A DNA stretch of 15,676 nt from Cyanobacteria bacterium M_surface_7_m2_037 (GCA_016882585.1 VGPP01000027.1:1-15676), one strand, 5' to 3'; positions 7,836-14,778 are shown, counted from the first letter of the stretch. Translations and numbers: made by a program. The notes: generated by a model from the letters alone, not told the origin.

Positions 7836-7901
7836 GGAGCGGCTGCGGATGCATCAAGTTTGGAACGCGCCGCCTCCCTTGGCGAGGCTTTTGGCTAGAC
7901 C

Positions 7902-7917
7902 GGTGTCAGTTCACACC
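7902..7917. promoter_or_regulatory. Short dyad just upstream of the Nif11-like gene
   Basis: GGTGT (7902-7906) and ACACC (7913-7917) are exact inverted repeats with a 6-base spacer, ending 5 bp before the GTG start at 7923 in the divergent 87-bp gap. It could be a weak operator or a hairpin over the translation start. Arms of 5 bp are short enough to occur by chance, so this is only a candidate. I could not identify convincing -35/-10 pairs in this gap. Confidence 0.2.
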
Positions 7918-7922
7918 TGTCT

Positions 7923-8168
7923 GTGTCGCTCGAACAGCTCGATGCCTTCCTCGCTCACGCCCGCGAGCAGCCCCATCTGGCGGAGCGTTTGCAGCAGCCG
8001 TTGGATCTGGAGGAGCTGCTGCAGATCGCCCAGGCTGAAGGCTTCGCCCTGAGCGAGCACGACGTGATCGAGGCGCAGCTGCGGGAAGAGGAGCACCTCA
8101 GTGATGCAGAGCTGCAGCGCCGGGCTGGGGAGGAGGCGCGCCGCCTGCGCAGCTTCATTCCTGGTTGA
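7923..8168 (+). CDS. Nif11-like leader-peptide-family protein
   Basis: This 81-residue protein starts with GTG and resembles the Nif11-like leader family: MSLEQLDAFLAHAREQPHLAERL, then a DLEELLQIAQAEGFALSEHDV block at 28-48. In RiPP precursors this domain is a leader that ends at a GG or AG cleavage site and precedes a Cys/Ser/Thr-rich core. Here SDAELQRRAG (60-69) lies where the cleavage region would be, but only 12 residues follow (EEARRLRSFIPG), without Cys and with a single Ser. No lanthipeptide synthetase, nitrile hydratase or peptidase-transporter gene is nearby. It is therefore probably a stand-alone Nif11-domain protein with an unknown cellular role rather than a peptide natural-product precursor. 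The DUF427 gene starts 4 bp after its stop, so they are co-transcribed. Confidence 0.78.
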   Translation: MSLEQLDAFLAHAREQPHLAERLQQPLDLEELLQIAQAEGFALSEHDVIEAQLREEEHLSDAELQRRAGEEARRLRSFIPG

Positions 8169-8172
8169 TCCC

Positions 8173-8649
8173 ATGACCCTGATACCCGAACGGGTGGCGG
8201 ACTATCCGCGCCCCCCAGCTCTTGTGGCCAGTGAGCAGCTGATTGAAGTGCGCGCCCTGGGGGCTCTGCTGGCTCAGACCCGCCGCAGCTTGCGGGTGCT
8301 GGAAACCTTTCACCCACCCACCTACTACCTGCCCCCTGAGGCGATGCAGCTTGAGCTGCTGGAGCCTGCAGCTGGCCGCAGTTTCTGCGAATGGAAAGGG
8401 GTGGCCAGCTACTTCACCGTGGTGGTGGGCGATCGACGCCTGGAGCGGGCCGTGTGGAGCTACGCCAATCCCACGGCAGCTTTTGCGCCGCTGGCGGGTT
8501 GGTATGCGCTCTATCCAGGCTTGATGGATGGCTGCTGGGTGGATGGTGAACCCGTGCAGCCGCAGCCCGGTGGCTTTTACGGCGGCTGGATCACCTCTGC
8601 GGTGCAGGGGCCCTTCAAGGGCGATCCTGCGCATCCGGAGTTGATCTGA
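8173..8649 (+). CDS. DUF427 domain protein
   Basis: The 158-residue protein matches the DUF427 pattern: LLAQTRRSLRVLE, then TYYLPPEAMQLELLEPA (50-66), CEWKGVASYFTVVVG (72-86) and AVWSYANPTAAFAPLAGWYALYPG (93-116). The C-terminal extension containing QPGGFYGGWITSAVQGPFKGDP is seen in long cyanobacterial members. DUF427 proteins are small soluble beta-rich proteins with no established biochemical role that I can cite. ATG at 8173 is preferred over upstream in-frame codons because it lies 4 bp after the Nif11-like stop and gives the usual N-terminus. It is convergent with the small gene at 8663-8845, 13 bp apart. Confidence 0.88.
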   Translation: MTLIPERVADYPRPPALVASEQLIEVRALGALLAQTRRSLRVLETFHPPTYYLPPEAMQLELLEPAAGRSFCEWKGVASYFTVVVGDRRLERAVWSYANPTAAFAPLAGWYALYPGLMDGCWVDGEPVQPQPGGFYGGWITSAVQGPFKGDPAHPELI

Positions 8650-8662
8650 GCCGGGCTGGGTT

Positions 8663-8845
8663 TCAGGCCTGCAGCAGGCGGCAACCGATCTGGATGGCAC
8701 CGTTATCCAGAAGGCGGCCCAGCTTGAGTGCCACCGCTGCTTCGGCCCGATCGAACTGGGCCTGCATGCTGGTGACCCAGGCGATTTCTTCGTTGGTGAT
8801 CACGCCGGTGGAGAGGCTCTCCAGAAACACTTCGCCGATGCTCAT
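8663..8845 (-). CDS. Small conserved-type hypothetical protein (60 aa)
   Basis: The ATG at 8845 gives MSIGEVFLESLSTGVITNEEIAWVTSMQ..., a 60-residue acidic/amphipathic protein with no signal peptide or membrane segment. A TTG two codons upstream (8851) is possible but less likely. It resembles small proteins of about 60 residues that are widespread in picocyanobacteria and have no assigned function; that resemblance is from memory, not a search. A helix-turn-helix is not obvious. It is transcribed opposite to its neighbours, with its 3' end facing the DUF427 gene and its 5' end facing the divergent gap 8846-8964. Confidence 0.7.
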   Translation of the reverse strand: MSIGEVFLESLSTGVITNEEIAWVTSMQAQFDRAEAAVALKLGRLLDNGAIQIGCRLLQA

Positions 8846-8900
8846 GTGCAAAGCCGTTGCGCTGCACGAACGGTAGGGAGGGTGCTTGGGCTGTCTGGTG

Positions 8901-8926
8901 GCTGTGATGCGTTGTTACCTCACAGC
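8901..8926. promoter_or_regulatory. 7-bp inverted repeat in divergent intergenic gap
   Basis: GCTGTGA (8901-8907) and TCACAGC (8920-8926) are exact inverted repeats separated by 12 bases. They lie about midway in the 119-bp gap between the divergent small genes at 8663-8845 and 8965-9219. The half sites look like CRP half sites (TGTGA/TCACA), but the spacer is 12 rather than 6, so a CRP-type operator is unlikely. It may be another regulator site or a hairpin. No clear promoter boxes were identified. Confidence 0.35.
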
Positions 8927-8964
8927 TGCGTCATGCTCGGTTGGTGTGAAGCCCGCCCATCCTG

Positions 8965-9219
8965 ATGACCTTCTATGAACTGATCTGGCAGGGCGAAGGT
9001 GTGGGTGATGCCGGCGATCTCGAGGAGGCGCTGCTCAATTTTCAGGAGATCAAGCCCAAGGAGCTGAGCTGGCAGCAGGTGTTTGCCGATGCCAACCAAA
9101 CGCCCCCCAGCATCCGCCGCTACCGCTCCTTCGATGCCTTCCTCGACAACGAAGACGAGCTCGAAACCATCCATCCAACGCAAGACATGCTTGAGCGTTT
9201 CGCGCCCGATCAGCCCTGA
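8965..9219 (+). CDS. Small hypothetical protein (84 aa)
   Basis: This acidic 84-residue protein begins MTFYELIWQGEGVGDAGDLEEALLNF and has no recognisable domain, membrane segment or signal peptide. The composition (many Glu, Asp, Gln and aromatic residues) suggests a soluble, folded or partner-binding protein. ATG at 8965 is the first start and gives a sensible N-terminus. It is followed after 50 bp by the SepF-like gene on the same strand. I cannot suggest a function. Confidence 0.7.
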   Translation: MTFYELIWQGEGVGDAGDLEEALLNFQEIKPKELSWQQVFADANQTPPSIRRYRSFDAFLDNEDELETIHPTQDMLERFAPDQP

Positions 9220-9269
9220 GTGGCCCGGTGCCCCTGGCGCTTGTGTAGTAGAGCCGCCACGCTGCGGGG

Positions 9270-9551
9270 ATGGATCCCTTCTTCCCCAGTGATGCCCTGA
9301 ACCCGCAGGTGTGGGGAGCGGAGGTGGTGCTGATGCAGCCCACGAGCCTGGAGGGGGTGCAGGAGGCGGTGATGGCCCTGCGGGACCACGCCACGGTGCT
9401 GCTCAATCTCTCCAGCCTGCCGGAGGATCAGATGCAACGGGCGGCTGATTTCATGGCTGGGGGTGCGTTTGCTCTAGACGCCCAGCAGGAGCGCCTTGGG
9501 GAGCGGGTGCTGCTGTTTGCGCCCCACTTTGTGCAGGTGCATCGCGATTGA
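9270..9551 (+). CDS. Short SepF-like (DUF552) protein
   Basis: The 93-residue protein is essentially one SepF core: AEVVLMQPTSLEGVQEAVMALRDHATVLLNLSSLP at about 17-51, then QMQRAADFMAGGAFALDAQQERLGERVLLFAPHFVQV at 54-90. SepF (Cdv2 in cyanobacteria) binds FtsZ and anchors it to the membrane through an N-terminal amphipathic helix and linker. Full-length cyanobacterial SepF proteins are roughly twice as long. This protein lacks the membrane-targeting helix and linker, starting only about 16 residues before the core. It also is not next to proC, a frequent neighbour of sepF. It is therefore probably a shortened paralogue, not the main division protein. ATG at 9270 is preferred; no longer in-frame start was supported. 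Confidence 0.8.
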   Translation: MDPFFPSDALNPQVWGAEVVLMQPTSLEGVQEAVMALRDHATVLLNLSSLPEDQMQRAADFMAGGAFALDAQQERLGERVLLFAPHFVQVHRD

Positions 9552-9585
9552 GAGGGCAAGCTGGAGGGCTGCGGCAGGGGTGGTG

Positions 9586-9888
9586 ATGGATGAGCGCGAT
9601 CTGGACTTGTCGGCTTGCACACCTGTGAACCACCTGTGGGGCGAGCTGGTGGAGCGGCTGGGGCTGGAGCGCAGCACCCGGGCTGCGCAGCAGGCGCTCG
9701 ACCTGCAAGCCATGCGCGGCAGCGACAGCACGCTGCCGGTGGTGCTGGTGGAAACCTGCGGCATGGCCTTGCTCGAGCGCGGAGCCCTGCGCCGCGCCAC
9801 CGGTTTGCCCTGGCCGGAGGGGCCTGGAGCGCTGCTGCTGATCAGCCGCCCGCGCCAGGAGCTGCAGGTGCTGCAGCTGGAGCGCTAG
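9586..9888 (+). CDS. Small hypothetical protein (100 aa)
   Basis: Starting at ATG 9586 the protein reads MDERDLDLSACTPVNHLWGELVERLGLERS and ends LLISRPRQELQVLQLER, 100 residues. GTG codons at 9580 and 9583 are possible alternative starts. No family is recognised. The alternating hydrophobic pattern in TLPVVLVETCGMALLERGALRRATGLPWPEGPGALLLI suggests a small soluble alpha/beta protein. It lies 34 bp after the SepF-like gene, so the two may share a transcript. Its stop codon overlaps the stop of the convergent gene at 9885 within a shared CTAG. Confidence 0.65.
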   Translation: MDERDLDLSACTPVNHLWGELVERLGLERSTRAAQQALDLQAMRGSDSTLPVVLVETCGMALLERGALRRATGLPWPEGPGALLLISRPRQELQVLQLER

Positions 9889-10259
9889 TCGAAGCTGCAG
9901 GTGGGTGTGAGCCCCGGCACGCGGAACTCCATGAACCAGAGGTATTCGCGGCTGCGCCAGCCCAGATCAAAGGGTTCGGTGGCTTCCCAGTCCTCGGCCT
10001 GGAGCCCGAAGGCTTGCTCCAGAAACGCGGGCACCATGGCTTCCACCTCCTCCTGGCCGCCCTCGCCTTCCTCGAACAGGCGATCGGTGTAGATCACGGC
10101 AAAGATCTCGTTCTCCTCGTCGCAGATCACCACCTCAAAACCGCTGCCGCCGCCGGTGGGCAGGGTGTGGAGCTCGAAGTATTCGTCGCGCTCGAGTGGA
10201 TCGCTGGGGGCCTGATCCAGCAGCGCGGCCAGGGCCTGCTTGAAGCGATCCAGAGCCAT
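9885..10259 (-). CDS. Acidic hypothetical protein (124 aa)
   Basis: The 124-residue protein MALDRFKQALAALLDQAPSDPLERDEYFEL... is acidic and soluble, with motifs GFEVVICDEENEIFAVIYTDRLFEE in the middle and GWRSREYLWFMEFRVPGL near the end. No catalytic motif or known domain is visible. It is probably a cyanobacterial conserved protein of unknown function; this is from general resemblance only. It converges with the gene at 9586-9888, the two stops overlapping by 4 bp (CTAG), and diverges from the pseudouridine synthase, whose longest start would overlap this gene's 5' end. Confidence 0.72.
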   Translation of the reverse strand: MALDRFKQALAALLDQAPSDPLERDEYFELHTLPTGGGSGFEVVICDEENEIFAVIYTDRLFEEGEGGQEEVEAMVPAFLEQAFGLQAEDWEATEPFDLGWRSREYLWFMEFRVPGLTPTCSFD

Positions 10260-10986
10260 CGGGCCGGGGCGGGTGCTGTCAGTGTGGCGTCATCAGGTCG
10301 CAACGGCCAATGCAGCGCTGCCGGTGATCACCCATGGGCTGGATCCGGCCTGGATCGTGCACCACAGCCACGATCTGCTGGTGCTCAACAAGCCCCACGG
10401 CTTGCTCTGTCAGCCGGGGTTGGGGCCGGAGTTGGCCGATTCCCTGATCAGCCGTGTGCAAGGCCAGTGGCCCTCAGGCCAGCTGGTGCATCGCCTCGAT
10501 CGTGATACCTCCGGCTTGATCCTGGTGGCGCTCACTTCAGAGCTGCATCGCGCCCTCAGCTGCCTCTTTGCGGAACGCCGGGTGCAGAAGCGCTACGTGG
10601 CTGATGTGTGTGGGGTGCCCGAAAACTCCGATGGATTAATTGAGCTGCCGATCGCGAAGCGTCAGCACCGCCCGCCCCTCTACGGGGTGGATCGGGCCGG
10701 CAAAGCCTGCGCCACCCGCTGGCGGTTGATGGGCCGCAGCAGCGGTTGCAGCCGGCTGGAGCTCGAGCCGCTCACGGGCCGCTCCCATCAGCTGCGGGTG
10801 CATTTGCAGGCCATCGGCCATCCAATCGTGGGCGACCCGTTGTACGGGCCCGATGCCAGTGCTTCGCTGGCAGCACCGATCCAGAGGCTGCATCTGCATG
10901 CCGCTGGCCTTGGCTTCACGCACCCCAATAGCGGCCAGCCCCTGCAGTTCATGGCTCCCACACCCTTTGAGCTCCCCAGCCCATGA
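10240..10986 (+). CDS. RluA-family pseudouridine synthase
   Basis: The protein (248 residues from ATG 10240) isomerises uridine to pseudouridine in RNA. It has the RluA-family signature LVHRLDRDTSGLILVALT, with HRLD at 84-87 and Asp87 as the catalytic aspartate. VLNKPHGLLCQPG at 48-60 comes before it, and the C-terminal TGRSHQLRVHLQAIGHPIVGDPLYG block, typical of the family, follows it. No S4 domain is seen, so it is a compact form. The target site, rRNA or tRNA, cannot be told. The ATG at 10240 lies within the divergent gene's 5' end (20-bp overlap); GTG codons at 10273 and 10282 would avoid that and still leave the domain intact, so the true start may be there. The stop overlaps the SemiSWEET start (ATGA). 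Confidence 0.92.
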   Translation: MKRSRAIGPGRVLSVWRHQVATANAALPVITHGLDPAWIVHHSHDLLVLNKPHGLLCQPGLGPELADSLISRVQGQWPSGQLVHRLDRDTSGLILVALTSELHRALSCLFAERRVQKRYVADVCGVPENSDGLIELPIAKRQHRPPLYGVDRAGKACATRWRLMGRSSGCSRLELEPLTGRSHQLRVHLQAIGHPIVGDPLYGPDASASLAAPIQRLHLHAAGLGFTHPNSGQPLQFMAPTPFELPSP

Positions 10987-11300
10987 GCGCCCATCCACCC
11001 GCCATCGCCGCCCTGGGCTACGTGGCTGCCAGCCTCACCACGCTCAGCTTCATTCCGCAGGCGATCAAAACCCTGCGCACCGGTGATACCCGCGGCATCT
11101 CCCTGCGCATGTACGCCCTGTTCACCGCAGGCATCGCTCTTTGGGGCGTGTATGGCCTGCTCACGGGCGATGGGCCCTTGATCGTGGCCAATGCCATCAC
11201 GCTGGTGGCGGCCGGTTTGATCCTGGATCGCAAGTGGCGCGCCTGGTGGGGCGAGCGCCAGGCGGATCAGCGGTTGCGGGGCGGCAGGCCGCTGCCATAA
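10983..11300 (+). CDS. SemiSWEET family sugar transporter (PQ-loop)
   Basis: The 105-residue protein has three hydrophobic helices (about 8-28, 41-60, 65-82) forming one triple-helix bundle, the unit of SemiSWEET transporters, which dimerise to pass sugars across the inner membrane. Diagnostic residues are present: the PQ motif at Pro25-Gln26 in LSFIPQAIKTLRTGDTRGIS, Trp54, and Asn70 in LIVANAITLVAAGL, the last two lining the sugar pocket in characterised members. It overlaps the RluA-family stop by 4 bp, so translation is probably coupled. Its last 34 bp overlap the 3' end of the convergent Rieske gene, and that C-terminal tail (QADQRLRGGRPLP) is probably an unstructured extension. The sugar substrate is unknown. 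Confidence 0.9.
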   Translation: MSAHPPAIAALGYVAASLTTLSFIPQAIKTLRTGDTRGISLRMYALFTAGIALWGVYGLLTGDGPLIVANAITLVAAGLILDRKWRAWWGERQADQRLRGGRPLP

Positions 11301-12577
11301 CGCAGCAGCTGCAGCCAGCTCCCCATGCGCAGCCCGGCGGCGGCAAAGCCCGCAGCCACCAGCAGCGCAACCGCACCCCAGAGCCCAGGCCCGAGCCAGG
11401 CGCTGGCCACGGCGGCGATGGCAGCTGCGGCCCAGCTCAGCGGCTGCAGTTGCCGCAGGCGTCGGTCGGCGCCGGAGCAGCTGCGGCAGTGGCGGGTGTG
11501 GGCCTCGTAGCGCTCCATCAGCTCGCGCCGCGTCTGGCGGGGCGGTAGGCGTTCGCCAGGGAATGGCTCGCCGCCGTAGCGGTTCACCCAGTCGTGCAGG
11601 GCGCGGATGTAGAGATCGGCGCTGGTGGGGAGATGAAAGCTGCGGATTGCCTCATGGCTGCCGCCGCGCTCTTCCAGCACCCGCTCCTGCCAGTGCAGGA
11701 AGAGCTGGTCGTCTTCCAGCACCACGTGGTTGCCCAGATGCTGCAGCCATTGGGGCCGCAATCCCAGCAGCCGCGCCGGCCAGGGGGAGTTGAACTGAAA
11801 GGGGAAACGGGCGAACAGGCGGCATTCACCCCGGCGGATCGGGGTGGCGTACACCACGGTGAGGATGCGGGCGAAGCCTGTGGCCGTGAGGTCGTGCCAC
11901 ATCAGCGATGGGGCCGCGTAGGTGGTGAACTGGCTGCCGAGCTTTCCTCGCCGCGGACCCTCCTGCCAGAGGCCCGTGAAGCCCTCCGGGCCAAAGCTGG
12001 TGAGCTCCAGCTCCACCGGCCCGGCGTTTTCGCGGCGGCCCACCGTGGCGTGATGGGTGAAGGGCACATGGCTCACATCCAGCACGTTCTCCAGCAGGGT
12101 GAGCGCATCCATCGGCAGGTCGCGGAAGGTGTCCTGCACCACCCAGCCGGGCTCTTCGATCAAGGGCACCAGCGGCAGGGGCTGGGCTGGGGCTTCCGCG
12201 GGATCACCGCTGAACACAAACAGCAGCCCCTGGCCGGTGGCGGTGGCGTAATGGCGGCAGTTGCTGCGGGAGCCAATGCTGCTGCCGTCTGCAGCCTGAG
12301 GAATGGCTGTGCAGCGCCCCTCGCCGTTGAAGGTCCAGCCGTGATACGGGCACTCGAGCTCACCAGCGGCGTTGAGGCGGCCATCGGAGAGGGGCACCAA
12401 CCGGTGCGGGCACGCATCCGCCAGAGCCCGCCATTGCCCGCTGCTGCGCTCAAACCAGAGCACCAGATCGTTCCCCATCAGGGTGAACGGTGTGGGCCGC
12501 GTGGGATCGAGATCCCGCAGGAAGGCCACGGGATACCAGGCCTGCTGCCAGCTGCTGCTGGGGTGGTTTGCTTGCAT
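11267..12577 (-). CDS. Rieske non-heme iron oxygenase, PaO/TIC55/PTC52 type
   Basis: From ATG 12577 this is a 436-residue protein with an N-terminal Rieske [2Fe-2S] domain, CPHRLVPLS (Cys56, His58) and CPYHGWTF (Cys76, His79). A catalytic domain follows, with ENVLDVSHVPFTHH at 163-176 in which His170 and His175 are iron ligands. The acidic ligand is probably Asp289 or Asp290 in VLEDDQLFLHWQER. A CxxC (Cys364, Cys367 in TRHCRSCSGA) and two hydrophobic helices (about 380-416) close the protein. CxxC plus C-terminal helices are typical of the chlorophyll-catabolism/TIC55 group, and membrane attachment is expected. The substrate is unknown, though a tetrapyrrole or aromatic is likely. A longer start at 12667 would overlap the upstream HD gene; ATG 12577 lies 23 bp after its stop and is preferred. 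The pair is probably an operon. Confidence 0.9.
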   Translation of the reverse strand: MQANHPSSSWQQAWYPVAFLRDLDPTRPTPFTLMGNDLVLWFERSSGQWRALADACPHRLVPLSDGRLNAAGELECPYHGWTFNGEGRCTAIPQAADGSSIGSRSNCRHYATATGQGLLFVFSGDPAEAPAQPLPLVPLIEEPGWVVQDTFRDLPMDALTLLENVLDVSHVPFTHHATVGRRENAGPVELELTSFGPEGFTGLWQEGPRRGKLGSQFTTYAAPSLMWHDLTATGFARILTVVYATPIRRGECRLFARFPFQFNSPWPARLLGLRPQWLQHLGNHVVLEDDQLFLHWQERVLEERGGSHEAIRSFHLPTSADLYIRALHDWVNRYGGEPFPGERLPPRQTRRELMERYEAHTRHCRSCSGADRRLRQLQPLSWAAAAIAAVASAWLGPGLWGAVALLVAAGFAAAGLRMGSWLQLLRYGSGLPPRNR

Positions 12578-12600
12578 CAGCGTGGTTGCTTCCCAGCCGT

Positions 12601-14706
12601 TCAGGCGCTGTAACCCTTGCGGGCTGGGATCGGATACGGAATCCGACGATGGCGCATCCGGCGCCACACCCGCACGAAGGCCCGCACCAGCAGCTCCAGT
12701 TCGGCCAGGCTCAGGCCGCTGTCGAGCAACTGGCCATCGCGCCAGCGGGCTTCCACGATGCGCCGCACCATGGCGCGGGCTTCCTGCTCGCTCGTGTCGG
12801 GCGGGAGGGAACGCAGGGCGGCTTCACAGCCATCGGCCAGCATCAGCACGGCCGTTTCGCGGCTGCGGGGGATGGGGCCGCGGTAGCGGAAATCGGCTTC
12901 GCGGATGTTGGGATCGCGGCGGCGGGCTTCGTGCAGGAAGTAGCCCATCTTCAGCGTGCCCTGATGCTCGGGGATGAAGTCGGCCAGGGGGCGGGGCAGG
13001 CGGTAGCGGCGGGCGAGCTTGAGCCCTTCATCCACGTGGGCCTGGAGGATGCCGGCGCTCAGTTGCGGGTCATCGAGCTTGTCGTGGGGGTTGTCGGTGC
13101 CCATCTGGTTTTCGATGAACCATTGCGGGCCGTGCAGTTTGCCCACGTCGTGATACAGCGCGCCGGTGCGGATCAGATCGGTGTCGGCCTGGATGGCCCG
13201 GCCCCCCTCTTCCGCCAGGCCGCAGATCATCAAGGTGTGCTCAAAGGTGCCGGGGGCCTCGCACGACAACCGGCGCAGCAGCGGCCGCTCCAGATCCGCC
13301 AACTCCAGCAGCCGTGCCCGGGTGAGCAGGTCAAAGAAGCTCTCCACCAAGGGGCTGATCAGCAGTACCCCCAGCAGCAGTCCACCCAGCAGCACCGCTT
13401 CTCCGGGAAGATCAGCTCCCACCGGCAGCCGCCCATCCCCCTCGCCGCTGGCCACCGCCAGCTGCAGCAGCAGCCATTCGGCCACCAGTGCACCCACAGG
13501 GATTAACAGAGCCAGTTGCAGCAGCTGGGCGCGGCTGCGCTGGCGCCCGGCCAGCACCGCTGTGGCGGCAGCCACGCCGGCCGCCACCAGGATGCGCTGG
13601 TCGTTGAAGGGGGCCAGGGGCAGCGGCCAGAGCAGCGAGGCCATCGCCACCCAGGCCAGGCCGGCTGTGGTGCCAAGCCCCTGGGCCAGCAGCAGGGTGG
13701 CTGGCACCAGCAGCGCCAGCGGGCTCGCGGCAGACCCGAGCCAGAGCTTGAAGCCCTGCACGATCAGCAGCAGCCCCAGGGCCAGCAGCGCCTGGCGCGG
13801 CTCCAGGCTGGCGCGGTTCTGGCGCAGCACCAGCACCAGCACACCGCAGGCGGCCAGGGCTTCGCAGGCATGCAGCAGCCAGGCGCCGATCAGGGGGCGG
13901 CGGTTTACCAGCCCGAAGTAATCGAGCACCGCATACGACTGATTGCTGATCGGTTCGCCCTGGCGCGTGATCAGCTCGCCCGCGCGCACCTTGATCGTGG
14001 GGATGCCCTGTTGGGTGAGCAGGTCTTCGATCAGCCGCTGGCTGAGGGTGGCATCGATGCGCAGGTTGCTGCGGCCCTGCAGCGAGCTCGCCACAACGCG
14101 GCTGCCCAGGCTCCGCCCGGGTTCGGTGAGAGTCTCCAGTTGCAGCTGGGCGGCTTGCTCCAACTGGCGGTGCGCAACGCTGCTCACCAGGCCCTGCTGC
14201 AACATCCGCCGCTGGGCCTGGCGCAGATCCTCTTCCCAGGCCTTCAGCACCGCCGGCGATTGACCTGCCAGCCAGTCGCGCTCCTCGGGGCTGAGATCGA
14301 GGGGCGACACCTGCTCCTGGTTGGTGCTGGCCAGGCGCTGGATCGCCTGCAGTTGCCGCTCCAGCCGCTGCTCCAGTTCACGGTTGATGCGCGGATCCAC
14401 CACCTGCACGTGGGTGCGTGGCCCGAGCTGCGAGCGCCGTTGCTCCAGCGCATCGGAATCCACCACCGTGGCGGCCTTGGGGGCGCGCATGGTGAAGGGG
14501 GCGGGCACGCCGGGCCTGAGGCTGGGCTCCACCAGCCACGGCCAGCTGGAGAGCAGGGCCACCAGCAGCGCCATCACCAGCACTGCCAGCCCATCGCGCC
14601 GGCGCCAGGGCGTGAGGGCCTGGCGCGGCAGCTCGAGGCGCAACAGCCCGCGCCTGAGCCGCATCAGGGTTCGCCAGGGGCGATGGCCGGGACCCGTGCC
14701 GCTCAC
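12601..14706 (-). CDS. HD-domain membrane phosphohydrolase, PgpH-like (predicted c-di-AMP phosphodiesterase)
   Basis: The 701-residue protein has the full 7TMR-HD layout. An N-terminal helix is at about 38-58, then an extracytoplasmic region (about 62-275) like the 7TMR-HDED domain, seven hydrophobic segments (about 280-462), and a cytoplasmic HD phosphohydrolase domain (about 480-640). HD-domain metal ligands are visible: His490 in GTFEHTLMICGLAEEG, His519-Asp520 in ALYHDVGKLHG, His557 in QAHVDEG, His581 in PEHQGT, and Asp625 in LMLADGCEAA. The relative PgpH of Listeria hydrolyses cyclic di-AMP, so a c-di-AMP-degrading role is inferred. The start is GTG 14706; ATG 14664 (Met15) is also plausible. 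The gene is followed after 23 bp by the Rieske oxygenase and diverges from folD. It is the largest gene of the window. Confidence 0.9.
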   Translation of the reverse strand: MSGTGPGHRPWRTLMRLRRGLLRLELPRQALTPWRRRDGLAVLVMALLVALLSSWPWLVEPSLRPGVPAPFTMRAPKAATVVDSDALEQRRSQLGPRTHVQVVDPRINRELEQRLERQLQAIQRLASTNQEQVSPLDLSPEERDWLAGQSPAVLKAWEEDLRQAQRRMLQQGLVSSVAHRQLEQAAQLQLETLTEPGRSLGSRVVASSLQGRSNLRIDATLSQRLIEDLLTQQGIPTIKVRAGELITRQGEPISNQSYAVLDYFGLVNRRPLIGAWLLHACEALAACGVLVLVLRQNRASLEPRQALLALGLLLIVQGFKLWLGSAASPLALLVPATLLLAQGLGTTAGLAWVAMASLLWPLPLAPFNDQRILVAAGVAAATAVLAGRQRSRAQLLQLALLIPVGALVAEWLLLQLAVASGEGDGRLPVGADLPGEAVLLGGLLLGVLLISPLVESFFDLLTRARLLELADLERPLLRRLSCEAPGTFEHTLMICGLAEEGGRAIQADTDLIRTGALYHDVGKLHGPQWFIENQMGTDNPHDKLDDPQLSAGILQAHVDEGLKLARRYRLPRPLADFIPEHQGTLKMGYFLHEARRRDPNIREADFRYRGPIPRSRETAVLMLADGCEAALRSLPPDTSEQEARAMVRRIVEARWRDGQLLDSGLSLAELELLVRAFVRVWRRMRHRRIPYPIPARKGYSA

Positions 14707-14778
14707 TGAAGAGGCGTTGAAGTGTCCACGCTAGCGATGCCGTTGCATGCTGATGGCAGTGACAGGTGCCCACGGGTC

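Noticed and set aside
7923..8168. Lanthipeptide or other RiPP precursor (prochlorosin-like)
   Set aside because: There is no core region with Cys/Ser/Thr and no modification enzyme in the window.
8901..8926. CRP-type operator
   Set aside because: Half sites match but the spacer is 12 bases rather than 6, which would put the half sites at a different spacing on the helix.
11594..14709. Plus-strand open frames of 339, 338 and 397 codons opposite the Rieske and HD genes
   Set aside because: They mirror two well-recognised minus-strand genes and have skewed Ala/Gln/Gly/His composition with no domains.
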